This document shows, one piece after another, positions 1 through 8,388 of a DNA stretch of 64,000 nt (position 1 is its first letter; the number at the start of each line of letters is the position of its first letter). Source of the DNA: JBJMQS01 sp045802605 (GTDB lineage: Bacteria > Planctomycetota > Planctomycetia > Gemmatales > Gemmataceae); contig JBJMQS010000073.1 in the NCBI GenBank assembly GCA_045802605.1, forward strand, positions 124,001 to 188,000, read 5' to 3'. The notes under the pieces are model-generated. The model saw only the letters and a list, made by a program, of their open reading frames with translations, did no database searches and had not been told where the DNA came from. The translations under genes and the position numbers were made by a program.

Positions 1-2
1 TG

Positions 3-1442
3 CCGAAAACGCGCGGGTTACGATTGCTAGCAACGACGTTGCCGGAAGAGCAAGCACGCCGCGGACTCATGGATGGCATTCTGCTCGCGCCGGGCGGCAC
101 CGCGCGGCGGGCAGTTCCCGAAACTACAGTCGCCGATCCGGTTGCAAAGCCGATGCAAGAACTAAAGACGCTTCTCAATCTCAGCCAATCGGGTTTGCCA
201 CAAGTCGGCGACCCGGGCACCGTGCTGGCACGCGCGGGCACGGTGCTCGACAAGTTGCCGGCCGATCGCGGAGCGCTGGCCGTTTACGCGCTCGGCGAGC
301 AGTACGCCAAGAGTGGGCAATGGGGTCTAGCACGCGAAACGTTCGCATTGATATTGGTGCGTTACCCGGAGGAGCCTTGCGCAGCGGACGCATGCCGATG
401 GCTCGTCCGGTATCTCTCCTCGGGGGAAGCGCGGCGGCGGTATGAGCAGGGGCAGTCCATCTCCATCGCCCAAACCGACTTTCGACAAGCCGACCAAATT
501 CCAACGAAAGAAAAACCGTTCCGACCGGGTAGCGGTGTACGCCCGCTGGGTAGTTCATCCACCAGTGAATCCTCAGCACCGATTCAGGACCCGACCATCG
601 CCCGGCGTTGGCTCCAAGAGACAATCGCACTCGAACCGAAGTTGGCCGCATGCGGGCCACTGGTGGCCAATGATCCGGCCATTCGCTTCTGCATCAATTC
701 GGCACAGCGGCAACTGGGCGAGCCCGACCCGGCCAAAGCTTGGCTGCGATCTTTTCTCGCGGAACAGGCCGGCACCAATAGCCACGATGCCTGGCGCGAC
801 GCCGCTCGCATGGAACTTTGGCTAATGGATCGCAATGGTTTGCCGCCGCGACCCATCGTGCACTGCAAGCGAACCAATCAACGGCCGCATCTCGACGGCA
901 AGCTCGATGAGATGCTTTGGAAAGACGCCGTGCCGGCCACGCTCAAGACGGCCACCGGCACGGTGGGCTCGGAGTATTCAAGCGAAGCACGTTTCGCGTT
1001 TGACGACGAGTATCTCTACATCGCCGTGGAGTGCAAGCATCCGGCCGATCGCGCGCTGCCGGCCATTGAGAAGCGCAGTCGCGACGCAGACCTGGGTGCC
1101 AATGATCGGGTCGAGATTCTGCTCGACATCGATCGGGATTATCAAACCTATTACCGATTGCGAGTCGATCAACGCGGCGCCCTCGCGGAAGATTGCTGGG
1201 GCGATCCGACCTGGAACCCGCGCTGGTTCGTCGCTTTCAAGAGTGACGCTTCGGGTTACACTGCCGAGATTGCGGTCACTCTGGCTGATCTGACTGGCAG
1301 CATTCCTTCTCCCGGGCAATCGTGGGCCGTGAATGTGGTGCGAGTGTTGCCGGGCCGCGGTGTCACCGCGTGGAGCAGCCCAGCCGATATTTCGCCGCGC
1401 CCGGAAGGGTGCGGAGCGCTGATATTTGGTGGGACAAAATAA
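3..1442 (+). CDS. CBM9-like domain protein, 5' partial
   Basis: The reading frame is open to the left edge, so the true start lies outside the window; a TTG at 24 is only the first possible start inside it. About 479 residues are visible. The N-terminal half is helical and TPR-like (for example the stretch around ALYALGEQYAKSGQWGLARE-type residues near position 85-110). The C-terminal 190 residues resemble the carbohydrate-binding CBM9-like fold, seen as LDGKLDEMLWKDA, then FAFDDEYLYIAVECK, DRVEILLDID and a final WAVNVVRV strand. In the family this domain binds glycans or sits in secreted proteins of unknown role. It is convergent with the thioredoxin gene, 2 bp away. No catalytic domain is visible, so the function is inferred only as glycan-associated. 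Confidence 0.7.
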   Translation, partial: PKTRGLRLLATTLPEEQARRGLMDGILLAPGGTARRAVPETTVADPVAKPMQELKTLLNLSQSGLPQVGDPGTVLARAGTVLDKLPADRGALAVYALGEQYAKSGQWGLARETFALILVRYPEEPCAADACRWLVRYLSSGEARRRYEQGQSISIAQTDFRQADQIPTKEKPFRPGSGVRPLGSSSTSESSAPIQDPTIARRWLQETIALEPKLAACGPLVANDPAIRFCINSAQRQLGEPDPAKAWLRSFLAEQAGTNSHDAWRDAARMELWLMDRNGLPPRPIVHCKRTNQRPHLDGKLDEMLWKDAVPATLKTATGTVGSEYSSEARFAFDDEYLYIAVECKHPADRALPAIEKRSRDADLGANDRVEILLDIDRDYQTYYRLRVDQRGALAEDCWGDPTWNPRWFVAFKSDASGYTAEIAVTLADLTGSIPSPGQSWAVNVVRVLPGRGVTAWSSPADISPRPEGCGALIFGGTK

Positions 1443-1444
1443 CG

Positions 1445-1957
1445 TTATTTCAGCGCGTTCATCACAACTGCTTCCACATCCGCAATCGTGAACTTCTCGC
1501 TGCCAAACTCTTTGATCAGTTTGCCGTCGCGGCCATAGACGAGCACGGTCGGTGGGGTGTTGGTGTGCAGCTTTTCTTGCCAGACATCGGCCGGTTCGTC
1601 GATCAAAAGGTTTTGAAATTGTGGCTGCTGCTTTTTCAAAAATGCCAGGACGTTGTCGCGCTCCGACACTTCATCGACATTGAGTGAAATGACGGTGACG
1701 TCTTTGTTTATGAGCTTGCGATGCATCTCGACCAGATGCGGGAACTCTTTTTTGCAGGGCAGTCAGTAGTCCGCCCAAATATCGAGGACGAGAATTTTGC
1801 CGCGTTGGGCGGCGAGGATGGTTTCGAATTCGGGCCATTTGACGACGCGCAATGCGACATCGGAGTTGGCCGGGACTTTGGCCTGCGGAGCGTTCGACGC
1901 CGGCGGCCCACCACAGCCCACTAAGAACACCAAACTTGCTGCGATTAAGTATTTCAT
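1445..1957 (-). CDS. Thioredoxin-like lipoprotein, candidate selenoprotein (TGA read as Sec)
   Basis: Conventional gene calling gives two pieces (1763-1957 and 1445-1726). They are in the same frame, separated by one TGA (1763-1765) and 12 sense codons. Reading the TGA through gives a 170-residue protein. It has a lipoprotein signal (hydrophobic stretch ending LVGC at residues 12-15), then LVLDIWADY-U-LPC-KKEFPHLVE, a thioredoxin fold, and a cis-Pro segment TPPTVLVYGRDGKL. The TGA falls exactly on the first Cys of the W-A-x-W-C-x-x-C motif of TlpA/thioredoxin proteins, giving UxxC. The second Cys is intact and no other stop or frameshift is seen. A hairpin that fits a bacterial SECIS lies 23 nt after the TGA (separate entry). 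Role inferred: envelope thiol-disulfide or peroxide redox chemistry. The alternative is a pseudogene with one nonsense mutation; the precise position of the TGA and the hairpin argue against it. The next gene upstream on the same strand is another thioredoxin-fold protein. Confidence 0.75.
1723..1739 (-). promoter_or_regulatory. Putative bacterial SECIS hairpin
   Basis: On the minus strand, 23 nt downstream of the in-frame TGA (1765-1763), a perfect 6-bp stem GCATCT/AGATGC closes a 5-nt loop GGTCG. The loop starts 29 nt after the TGA. Published bacterial SECIS models require an apical loop about 16-37 nt from UGA with a G in the first two loop positions. The GGUC loop also resembles the SelB-binding loop of E. 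coli fdhF. The hairpin sits inside the coding sequence, as bacterial SECIS elements do. Selenocysteine machinery (selA, selB, selC, selD) is not in this window. Confidence 0.6.
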
Positions 1958-1972
1958 AACTCACGAAAGAAA

Positions 1973-2042
1973 TTGAACCACAGAGATCACAGAGATCACA
2001 GAGAAGATTCGCTCCGTGTGCTCTGTGATCTCTATGGTTCAA
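1973..2042. repeat. Palindromic intergenic repeat (CACAGAG type)
   Basis: An imperfect inverted repeat lies between the two thioredoxin-fold genes. The left arm reads TTGAACCACAGAGATCACAG with a tandem CAGAGAT unit; the right arm reads CTGTGATCTCTATGGTTCAA. The same style of sequence (CCGCAGAGACGCAGAGAG) occurs at 45271-45604. It could act as a transcript hairpin between 2047 and 1957. Confidence 0.6.
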
Positions 2043-2046
2043 ATAT

Positions 2047-2643
2047 TTACTTCTTGTTGAACTGAATGCGGCAACCGACTGGCGCGGTCTTTGTCGTCTC
2101 AGGCTTTTCGCCTTTGAGTGCGGCCTTCACCGCATCCTCGACGTAATGCTTGGTCGCTTTCGCATAGTCCTTGTTGTCGTCCATCGCGCCGGTGTACACG
2201 AGCTTCCGGTTCTTATCGAACACGAAGAACTCAGGCGTCGCCGTGGCTCCAAGGTCAACCGCGATCTTCTGGCTCGGGTCGAAGAGATACTCGAAGTTGA
2301 AGCTCTTCTCCTTCGCCCGCTCTTTCATCTTGTCAAAGCTATCGTCGCCTTCGGTGTTGACGTTGACGGCGATCAGGGCCACTTTGCCATCAGCGCCAGC
2401 GTAATCTTTGGCGAACTTCACGAGCCGGGACTCGTACGCCTTGGCGAATGGGCAGTGGTTGCAGGTCGTGCAAATGACCAGCACGTCTTTGTCCTTGTAG
2501 TCATCGAACGAAAACTTCTTGCCCGAGGTGGCCGATTCCAGACCGGCAAATTTCGGGGCCGGGTCGCCGACTTTGAGCGGAGCGGCTTGACTTGGTGCGA
2601 CCAGGGCCAAGGCCGCGACGGCGGCCACTGCAAAGCGAACCAT
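2047..2643 (-). CDS. Secreted thioredoxin-family (redoxin) protein
   Basis: 198 residues from ATG at 2643, which is preceded by a strong GGAGG Shine-Dalgarno sequence. The longer open frame reaching into lepA is not coding. A signal peptide (VRFAVAAVAALALVAPSQA) is followed by KVGDPAPKFAGLESATSGK, the usual opening of AhpC/TSA-redoxin proteins. The redox motif TTCNHC is near residue 58-63, and a cis-Pro region reads ATATPEFFVFDKNRKLVYTG. It is likely a periplasmic thiol oxidoreductase. It lies upstream of the candidate selenoprotein thioredoxin on the same strand and is divergent from lepA. The intergenic 165 bp presumably contains both promoters. Confidence 0.85.
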   Translation of the reverse strand: MVRFAVAAVAALALVAPSQAAPLKVGDPAPKFAGLESATSGKKFSFDDYKDKDVLVICTTCNHCPFAKAYESRLVKFAKDYAGADGKVALIAVNVNTEGDDSFDKMKERAKEKSFNFEYLFDPSQKIAVDLGATATPEFFVFDKNRKLVYTGAMDDNKDYAKATKHYVEDAVKAALKGEKPETTKTAPVGCRIQFNKK

Positions 2644-2808
2644 TCCAATTCCTCCAGTTGAAAAAGCGGGCAACTTGGTGACGATCCTAGAAGCAGACGC
2701 CAACGAGGTTCGGCCTATTCGGTTGCCCCCCACATTGGTAAGCTGATTGTACGGACGCTCCGTACACGTCGCCAACATTCCGCAGGAAAGGGCCACACGC
2801 CCGAAGTT

Positions 2809-4608
2809 ATGCCCGAGCATCGTCGGATCCGCAACTTCTGCATCATCGCCCATATCGATCACGGCAAAAGCACACTCGCGGATCAATTCCTTCTGCAGAC
2901 CAACACGATTTCCCAGCGGGATTACCGCGCGCAGACGCTCGACGCGATGGATCTCGAACGGGAACGCGGCATCACCATCCGCATGCACCCGGTGACCATT
3001 TACCACGAATACCGCGGCGAATCCTACGAACTGAATCTCATCGACACGCCCGGCCACGTGGATTTCAGCTACGAAGTTTCCCGCAGCCTCGCGGCGTGCG
3101 AAGGAGCGATTCTGCTCGTCGATGCGTTCCAGGGCGTGCAGGCCCAGACGGTCGCCAACGCATTTTTGGCGATGGAAAACCACCTCACGATCATTCCGGT
3201 GCTCAACAAGATCGATCTGCCGATCGCCCGGCCCGAAGAAGTGATCTTCGAGATGGAGCACGCTGTCGGATCGCATCCCGACGAGGTGCTGCGGGTCAGC
3301 GGCAAGTCGGGCATCGGCGTCAAGGAACTCCTCGACGCCGTCGTGGAACGTGTGCCGCCGCCGTCGGGCACAGACGAAGAATCGTTGCGAGCCCTCGTTT
3401 ACAACAGCCACTTTGACACCTATAAGGGCGTGGTCGTCTACGTCCGCGTTAAAGGCGGCGTGCTGACCAAGGGCGAGAAGATTCTCCTGATGCGCTCAGG
3501 CCGGACGTATGAAATCACCGATGTCGGCGTGTTCCGTCCCGGCATGACGCCGTGCGACGAATTGCGGTGCGGCCAAGTCGGTTACTTCATGGCCCAGATC
3601 AAAGACATCGCCGACGTACACATCGGCGACACCGTCACCGACGCATTCGGCCCCGCGACCGAACCCCTCGAAGGATACGTCGAGCCCAAGGCGATGGTCT
3701 ATTCGGGGCTGTACCCAATTGAGAACAACGAATTCGAGACTCTTCGCGAAGCGCTCGCCAAACTGCGTCTCAACGACGCCAGCTTCAGCTATGTGCCTGA
3801 AGTCAGCGACGGGCTCGGGTTCGGCTTTCGCTGCGGTTTTTTGGGGATGCTCCACCGGGAAATTATTCAGCAACGGCTCGAACGCGATTGTGACATCGAC
3901 CTTGTGCAGACCGCGCCGAACGTCACTTACGAAATCGCCACACGCCACGGCGAAACAATCGAAGTGCATTCGCCGCAGGACGTGCCGGATTCCGGGCAGA
4001 TCGAAGAGTTTCGCGAACCGTTCGTGAAAATTAGTTTCATCGTCCCGGCAACCAACGTCGGCGATCTGATGGGAATGTGCGCCGACCGACGCGGCGTGTT
4101 TCTACGACAAGAATACCTGAGCCCGCAGCGCGTGCTCTTGGCGTATGAGATGCCACTCGCGGAAGTCATTTACGATCTTTACGACAAGCTCAAGAGCGTC
4201 ACCCGCGGCTACGGCACCATGGACTTTGAGTTCCTCGGCTACCGACCCGCTGATCTAGTGCGGCTCGATATTCTCGTGCACGGCAAGCGCGTCGATGCAC
4301 TTTCCGTGATCGTGCACCGATCAACCGCGGACCGCCGTGGGCGGACTCTGGTTTTGAAACTCAAAAAAGAAATCGACAAACATCTCTTCGAGATTGCGAT
4401 CCAGGCAGCGATCGGCAGCAGGGTGATTGCCCGCGAGACGATTTCCGCCCAGCGCAAGAACGTGACCGCGAAGTGCTACGGCGGCGACATCACCCGCAAA
4501 CGCAAGCTGCTCTCGCGCCAAGCCGAGGGCAAAAAGCGAATGAAGCAAATTGGCCAAGTCGCCATCCCACAGGAAGCCTTCCTGGCGGTGCTGGAATCGG
4601 ACCAGTAG
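2809..4608 (+). CDS. lepA: Elongation factor 4 (LepA)
   Basis: 599 residues, the usual length. It is a ribosome back-translocating GTPase acting in the cytoplasm and at the membrane. Motifs seen: G1 AHIDHGKST (residues 15-23), switch region RGITI (about 62), G3 DTPGHVDF, G4 NKID, then EF-Tu domain II and EF-G-like domains. The LepA-specific C-terminal domain ends KKRMKQIGQVAIPQEAFLAVL. The start ATG at 2809 gives the canonical first residues RIRNFCIIAHIDHGK; no clear Shine-Dalgarno sequence is visible. It is divergent from the redoxin gene and convergent with gyrA across a REP-like palindrome. Confidence 0.97.
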   Translation: MPEHRRIRNFCIIAHIDHGKSTLADQFLLQTNTISQRDYRAQTLDAMDLERERGITIRMHPVTIYHEYRGESYELNLIDTPGHVDFSYEVSRSLAACEGAILLVDAFQGVQAQTVANAFLAMENHLTIIPVLNKIDLPIARPEEVIFEMEHAVGSHPDEVLRVSGKSGIGVKELLDAVVERVPPPSGTDEESLRALVYNSHFDTYKGVVVYVRVKGGVLTKGEKILLMRSGRTYEITDVGVFRPGMTPCDELRCGQVGYFMAQIKDIADVHIGDTVTDAFGPATEPLEGYVEPKAMVYSGLYPIENNEFETLREALAKLRLNDASFSYVPEVSDGLGFGFRCGFLGMLHREIIQQRLERDCDIDLVQTAPNVTYEIATRHGETIEVHSPQDVPDSGQIEEFREPFVKISFIVPATNVGDLMGMCADRRGVFLRQEYLSPQRVLLAYEMPLAEVIYDLYDKLKSVTRGYGTMDFEFLGYRPADLVRLDILVHGKRVDALSVIVHRSTADRRGRTLVLKLKKEIDKHLFEIAIQAAIGSRVIARETISAQRKNVTAKCYGGDITRKRKLLSRQAEGKKRMKQIGQVAIPQEAFLAVLESDQ

Positions 4609-4634
4609 GCAGCGCGCTTTTGTCTACCGCTGTT

Positions 4635-4709
4635 TTGTAGCCGCGGGCTTCAGCCCGCGCTGAACCCTGCAATTGCCAGTTCAGCGCGGGCTGAAACCCG
4701 CGGCTACAA
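4635..4709. repeat. REP-like palindrome, family A copy 1
   Basis: Inverted arms TTGTAGCCGCGGGCTTCAGC... and ...GGCTGAAACCCGCGGCTACAA surround a short spacer between the convergent lepA and gyrA genes. A second copy of the same family sits at 49162-49232. The long GC-rich stem may work as a bidirectional terminator for the two genes; this is inference. Confidence 0.75.
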
Positions 4710-4721
4710 GAGACAAAATGC

Positions 4722-7421
4722 CTATGCCAAAGGTTCTTCGGCGGCGTCTTCGCTGGCGATCTTGGCGGCAGTGGCGACCTTATCGCTTTCGTTAAGATTG
4801 ATCAAACGCACACCCTGAGTATTCCGCCCGATCACGCTGATCTCGTCGATTTGCGTGCGATTCACCATGCCCTGTTCGGTAATGATCATGACCTGATCGC
4901 CGGGTCGAACCGACAAAGTGCTGACTACGGGTCCATTGCGCTCGTTGGTGCGGATGTCACGGACACCTTTGCCGCCGCGGCCCTGCCGGCGATATCGCAT
5001 GGATGACTTTTCTTCGCCATCGGCGGTAACCTCGGCATCCGCCTCGTCTTCCGCGGGCCGCTCTTGAATGGCGGAATCTTCACCGTTGCCGATTTCCAGT
5101 GGGGAATTCCCTCCGAACGGCGTTCGCTTACCGTAGCCGTTTTCGCACACGGTGAGCAGGAATCCATCCGGGTCTGCCACTACCATGCCGACGACTTCGT
5201 CGCCTTCGCTCAAGGAGATGCCTTTGACGCCACGGGTGTTGCGGCCCATCTTGCGGGCGTCGGCTTCGGAGAAGCGGATGGCCATGCCCAGCTTGCTACT
5301 CAACACGACTTCGTGGCCTGGCTTGGTCAACACGACCGATATCAATTGATCGTTTTCTTCCAGAGCAATGCCGATGATGCCGCCCGCTTTCGGCCGGCTG
5401 TAGTCCATGAGTGCGGTTTTCTTCACAATGCCGCGGCGCGTGGCCATGAGTAGTGCCGCGTCGCCGTCGAACTCGCGGACGGGGATAATGCTTGTAATCT
5501 TCTCCTCCTCGCGCAGAGAAAGCACGTTGGCCATGGCGCGGCCCGCACTCGTGCGGCTAGCGAGCGGCACGTCGTAGACTTTTAGCCAATAAACTCGGCC
5601 ACCATTGGTGAAACAGAGCAAATAAGCATGGGTGGATGCGACGTAGAAGTGCTCGATGAAGTCATCTTCGCGGGTCCCGCCGGAAACGCCTTTGCCGCCG
5701 CGATGCTGCGTGCGATAAGTGTTGAGCGGCATCCGTTTGACGTAGCCAGCGTGGCTCATCGTGACCGCTTGCGTCTCCTCCTCGATCAAATCCTCCATGT
5801 CGATCTTCACGTCTTCCTGCGAGATCTCCGTGCGGCGCTCGTCGCCGTACTTGTCGCGCAGTTCGACCAGATCGGCGCGGATTACGCCAAGCACGCGGCC
5901 TTCTTCTCCAAGCAGTGCGGTGTACTCGCGGATTTGACCCTGGAGATCCGAGAATTCCTTGAAGATTTCGTCGCGCTCGAGCGCTGCCAGTTGGCCGAGA
6001 CGAAGGTTCACGACCGCCTCGGCTTGCGCTTCGGTCATGTGATACTCGGCGAGCGTGCCGAGTTCTTCGCGCAGGGCCGCGAAAGGCACGGCACCCAACG
6101 CCCGCTCCATGACTGCGGCGGACACCGCGAGGCCCTGCAATCGTGCCTTCGCCTCGTTGCGGCTCGGCGAAGATCGGCATATCGCGATCACTTCGTCCAG
6201 CGACGAAATAGCGATCAATTGGCCTTCGAGAATGTGCGAGCGCCTTTTGGCTTCGCGCAGGAGGTACTCGGTCCGCCGGCGAATGACCTGCACGCGATGA
6301 CGCACGTATTCCTGCATCATCTCTTTGAGCGTCATGGTCTTGGGCCGGCCATCGACCAGGGCCAACAGTATCAGGCTGGCGGTACGCTGCAGCGGTGAGA
6401 ATTGGTAGAGCTGATTCAGCACCAGATGCGGGTCGGCATCTCGTTTCAAATCGATGACCAGCCGGACGGGCTCGCCGTTGCGGGCGCTCGATTCATCGCG
6501 CATCGCGGCGATGCCCTTGACGCGCTCATCCTTGACCAATTCGCCAATGGCCTCGGCCAGGCGGTTGCGCGACGTTTGAAACGGCACTTCATTGATAATG
6601 ATCTGGTTGCGGCTGCCTTCTTCACTGATCGTTGCACGGGCTCTGAGAATGACTTTGCCCCGGCCGGTGCGGTAGCCATCAATAATCCCTTGCCGGCCCA
6701 TGATGATGCCGCCGGTCGGGTAGTCCGGACCCGGCACCAACTGCATCAGTTCCATGAAGCTGAGGTCGGGGTTATCGATGAGCGCGATGAGGCCGTTGCA
6801 GATTTCACGCAAGTTGTGCGGCGGAATTTCCGTCGCCATGCCGACGGCGATGCCGCCGGCTCCGTTGACCAGCAGATTTGGGAAGCGACTGGGCAAGACA
6901 AGCGGTTCGCGATACTTGCCATCGTAATTGTCAATGAAATCGACCGTGTCTCGTTCGAGATCCACGAGCATCTCGGCCCCAAGCTGTGCGAGCCGGGCCT
7001 CGGTGTATCGGTGGGCAGCCGGCGGTAATCCAGCAATGGAGCCGAAGTTACCCTGGCCATGAATGAGGCGGTTCCTCATCGCCCAGTCTTGGGCCATGTG
7101 GACCAGCGTTCCGTAGATGGAAAGGTCGCCGTGGGGGTGATACCGCTTCATCGTTTCGCCGATGATGCCGGCACACTTCGTTGTGGAAGCGTTTGGGCCC
7201 AGTCCCAGATCATGCATGGCGACGAGAATTCGCCGCTGCGACGGCTTCAGACCGTCGCGGGCATCGGGCAGAGCCCGGCTGACGATGACGCTCATCGCGT
7301 ACGTCAGGTAGCTGTCTTTGAGCTCTTCGGCGATGTCGAGCCGGCCGAATGGGTCGGGGCTTTCGCCATCTAAATCGGGGGGTGTGGGCGGGGCGTTGTT
7401 CGGAGGGACAATATCGGCCAC
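4722..7421 (-). CDS. gyrA: DNA gyrase subunit A
   Basis: 899 residues. It is the breakage-reunion subunit of gyrase, with active-site Tyr at residue 139 in AAHRYTEARL. GyrA rather than ParC is indicated by the six-bladed C-terminal domain with GyrA-box-like segments (QHRGGKGV near residue 580 and a second GRGGKGV near 810) and the full length. An acidic linker (GEDSAIQERPAEDEADAEV) lies in the C-terminal region. The quinolone region reads HPHGDLSIYGTLV, so the positions equivalent to E. coli Ser83 and Asp87 are Leu and Gly. Start at 7421 (MADIVPPNN); the first 25 residues are Pro-rich and not conserved. It is divergent from aat. Confidence 0.96.
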   Translation of the reverse strand: MADIVPPNNAPPTPPDLDGESPDPFGRLDIAEELKDSYLTYAMSVIVSRALPDARDGLKPSQRRILVAMHDLGLGPNASTTKCAGIIGETMKRYHPHGDLSIYGTLVHMAQDWAMRNRLIHGQGNFGSIAGLPPAAHRYTEARLAQLGAEMLVDLERDTVDFIDNYDGKYREPLVLPSRFPNLLVNGAGGIAVGMATEIPPHNLREICNGLIALIDNPDLSFMELMQLVPGPDYPTGGIIMGRQGIIDGYRTGRGKVILRARATISEEGSRNQIIINEVPFQTSRNRLAEAIGELVKDERVKGIAAMRDESSARNGEPVRLVIDLKRDADPHLVLNQLYQFSPLQRTASLILLALVDGRPKTMTLKEMMQEYVRHRVQVIRRRTEYLLREAKRRSHILEGQLIAISSLDEVIAICRSSPSRNEAKARLQGLAVSAAVMERALGAVPFAALREELGTLAEYHMTEAQAEAVVNLRLGQLAALERDEIFKEFSDLQGQIREYTALLGEEGRVLGVIRADLVELRDKYGDERRTEISQEDVKIDMEDLIEEETQAVTMSHAGYVKRMPLNTYRTQHRGGKGVSGGTREDDFIEHFYVASTHAYLLCFTNGGRVYWLKVYDVPLASRTSAGRAMANVLSLREEEKITSIIPVREFDGDAALLMATRRGIVKKTALMDYSRPKAGGIIGIALEENDQLISVVLTKPGHEVVLSSKLGMAIRFSEADARKMGRNTRGVKGISLSEGDEVVGMVVADPDGFLLTVCENGYGKRTPFGGNSPLEIGNGEDSAIQERPAEDEADAEVTADGEEKSSMRYRRQGRGGKGVRDIRTNERNGPVVSTLSVRPGDQVMIITEQGMVNRTQIDEISVIGRNTQGVRLINLNESDKVATAAKIASEDAAEEPLA

Positions 7422-7599
7422 GGGGTCTCACTTTCGGCACTTGCGAGGGCTTTTTCTTACCCTCCAATTTTACGGATTTGGACCCCCAGATTCAGCGTCC
7501 GTTGACGTTAAATGCCCTCTCAATTTTGCCCATTTTTCAGGCGTTTTTGCTAAACTGGGAATTGGCCCAGTTCCTCCGCGAGGGAGATGTCAAAAACCC

Positions 7600-8388
7600 A
7601 TGGCCGAAGGGGTCAAATTCTGGCCTGTCACCGAGCAGTTCGACCCCGAGTCGGCCGACTCCGAGGGGCTCGTCGCCATCGGCGGCGACCTCGAGCCCGA
7701 AACACTTTTGAGTGCCTATCGTCACGGCGTTTTTCCCTGGTTCGATGAAGGAATGCCCTTTTGCTGGTGGTCGCCGGACCCGCGGGCTGTCATCGAATTC
7801 GACAAGTTTCATGTCAGCCGGCGGCTTGCGCGAACGATTCGCTCGGGACGATTCACCACCACGATCAATCGTGACTTTATTGGCGTGATGCGCGGTTGCG
7901 CGGTGCGCGACGAGGGCACGTGGATCACCGATGACATGCTGGCCGCGTACGCACGCTTGCATGCGCTGGGTGTCGCACATAGTGTCGAGGTGTGGCTCTC
8001 AACAGGTTTCGTGGCCGGGTCTGAGGTCGCCTTAGGCGACCGAAGGCCCGGTTCTGCGCTTGCAAGTTCACCGGGCCTTCGGTCGCCTAAGGCGACCTCA
8101 GACCCGGCCACGAAATCTCGTATGAAATCCCGGCTCGTCGGTGGCGTTTACGGCGTCGCCATCGGTGGCTTCTTTGCGGCGGAGTCGATGTTTCACCGCG
8201 CGACCGACGCATCCAAAGTGGCCTTGGCTGCGCTCGTCGAACATTTGCGACAGCGCGGGTTCCATCTTCTCGATATTCAGTTAATCACGCCGCACACCAC
8301 GCGGATGGGCGCAACTGAGATTCCACGCGGTGACTATCTTTCCCGCCTCGCCACCGCGCTCAGCGTGCCGACGACATTCCTCTCATGA
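7600..8388 (+). CDS. aat: Leucyl/phenylalanyl-tRNA-protein transferase with in-frame palindrome insert
   Basis: 262 residues from ATG 7600; the open frame continues upstream but the family start is here (WPVTEQFDPESAD). Aat adds Leu or Phe to N-terminal Arg/Lys proteins for the N-degron pathway. Conserved segments: GLVAIGGDLEPETLLSAYRHGVFPWF, WWSPDPRAVIEF, GTWITDDMLAAYARLH and LVGGVYGVAIGGFFAAESMFHR. Between VEVW and LVGGVYG, where family members have only two or three residues, there are about 44 extra residues encoded by a long palindrome (8007-8115, see repeat). The reading frame is kept open. The insert falls in a surface loop position, so activity is plausible but unproven. The last codons overlap the next gene by 4 bp (ATGA). 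Confidence 0.9.
   Translation: MAEGVKFWPVTEQFDPESADSEGLVAIGGDLEPETLLSAYRHGVFPWFDEGMPFCWWSPDPRAVIEFDKFHVSRRLARTIRSGRFTTTINRDFIGVMRGCAVRDEGTWITDDMLAAYARLHALGVAHSVEVWLSTGFVAGSEVALGDRRPGSALASSPGLRSPKATSDPATKSRMKSRLVGGVYGVAIGGFFAAESMFHRATDASKVALAALVEHLRQRGFHLLDIQLITPHTTRMGATEIPRGDYLSRLATALSVPTTFLS
8007..8115. repeat. 109-bp palindromic element inside aat
   Basis: Perfect 46-bp arms (8007-8052 and 8070-8115) flank a 17-nt loop. The arms start TTTCGTGGCCGGGTCTGAGG and continue through GGTCGCCTTAGGCGACC, itself palindromic. The element is read through by aat without a stop or frameshift. Confidence 0.95.

Noticed and set aside
2644..3411. N-terminal extension of the redoxin gene across the minus strand of lepA
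   Set aside because: The real start is ATG 2643 with GGAGG and a signal peptide; the upstream frame is antisense to conserved lepA.
5628..7028. Long plus-strand frames opposite gyrA
   Set aside because: Antisense shadows of a conserved gene in GC-rich DNA.
7318..7599. Longer N-terminus for aat
   Set aside because: It overlaps the gyrA start region and has no family match; the conserved Aat start is at 7600.
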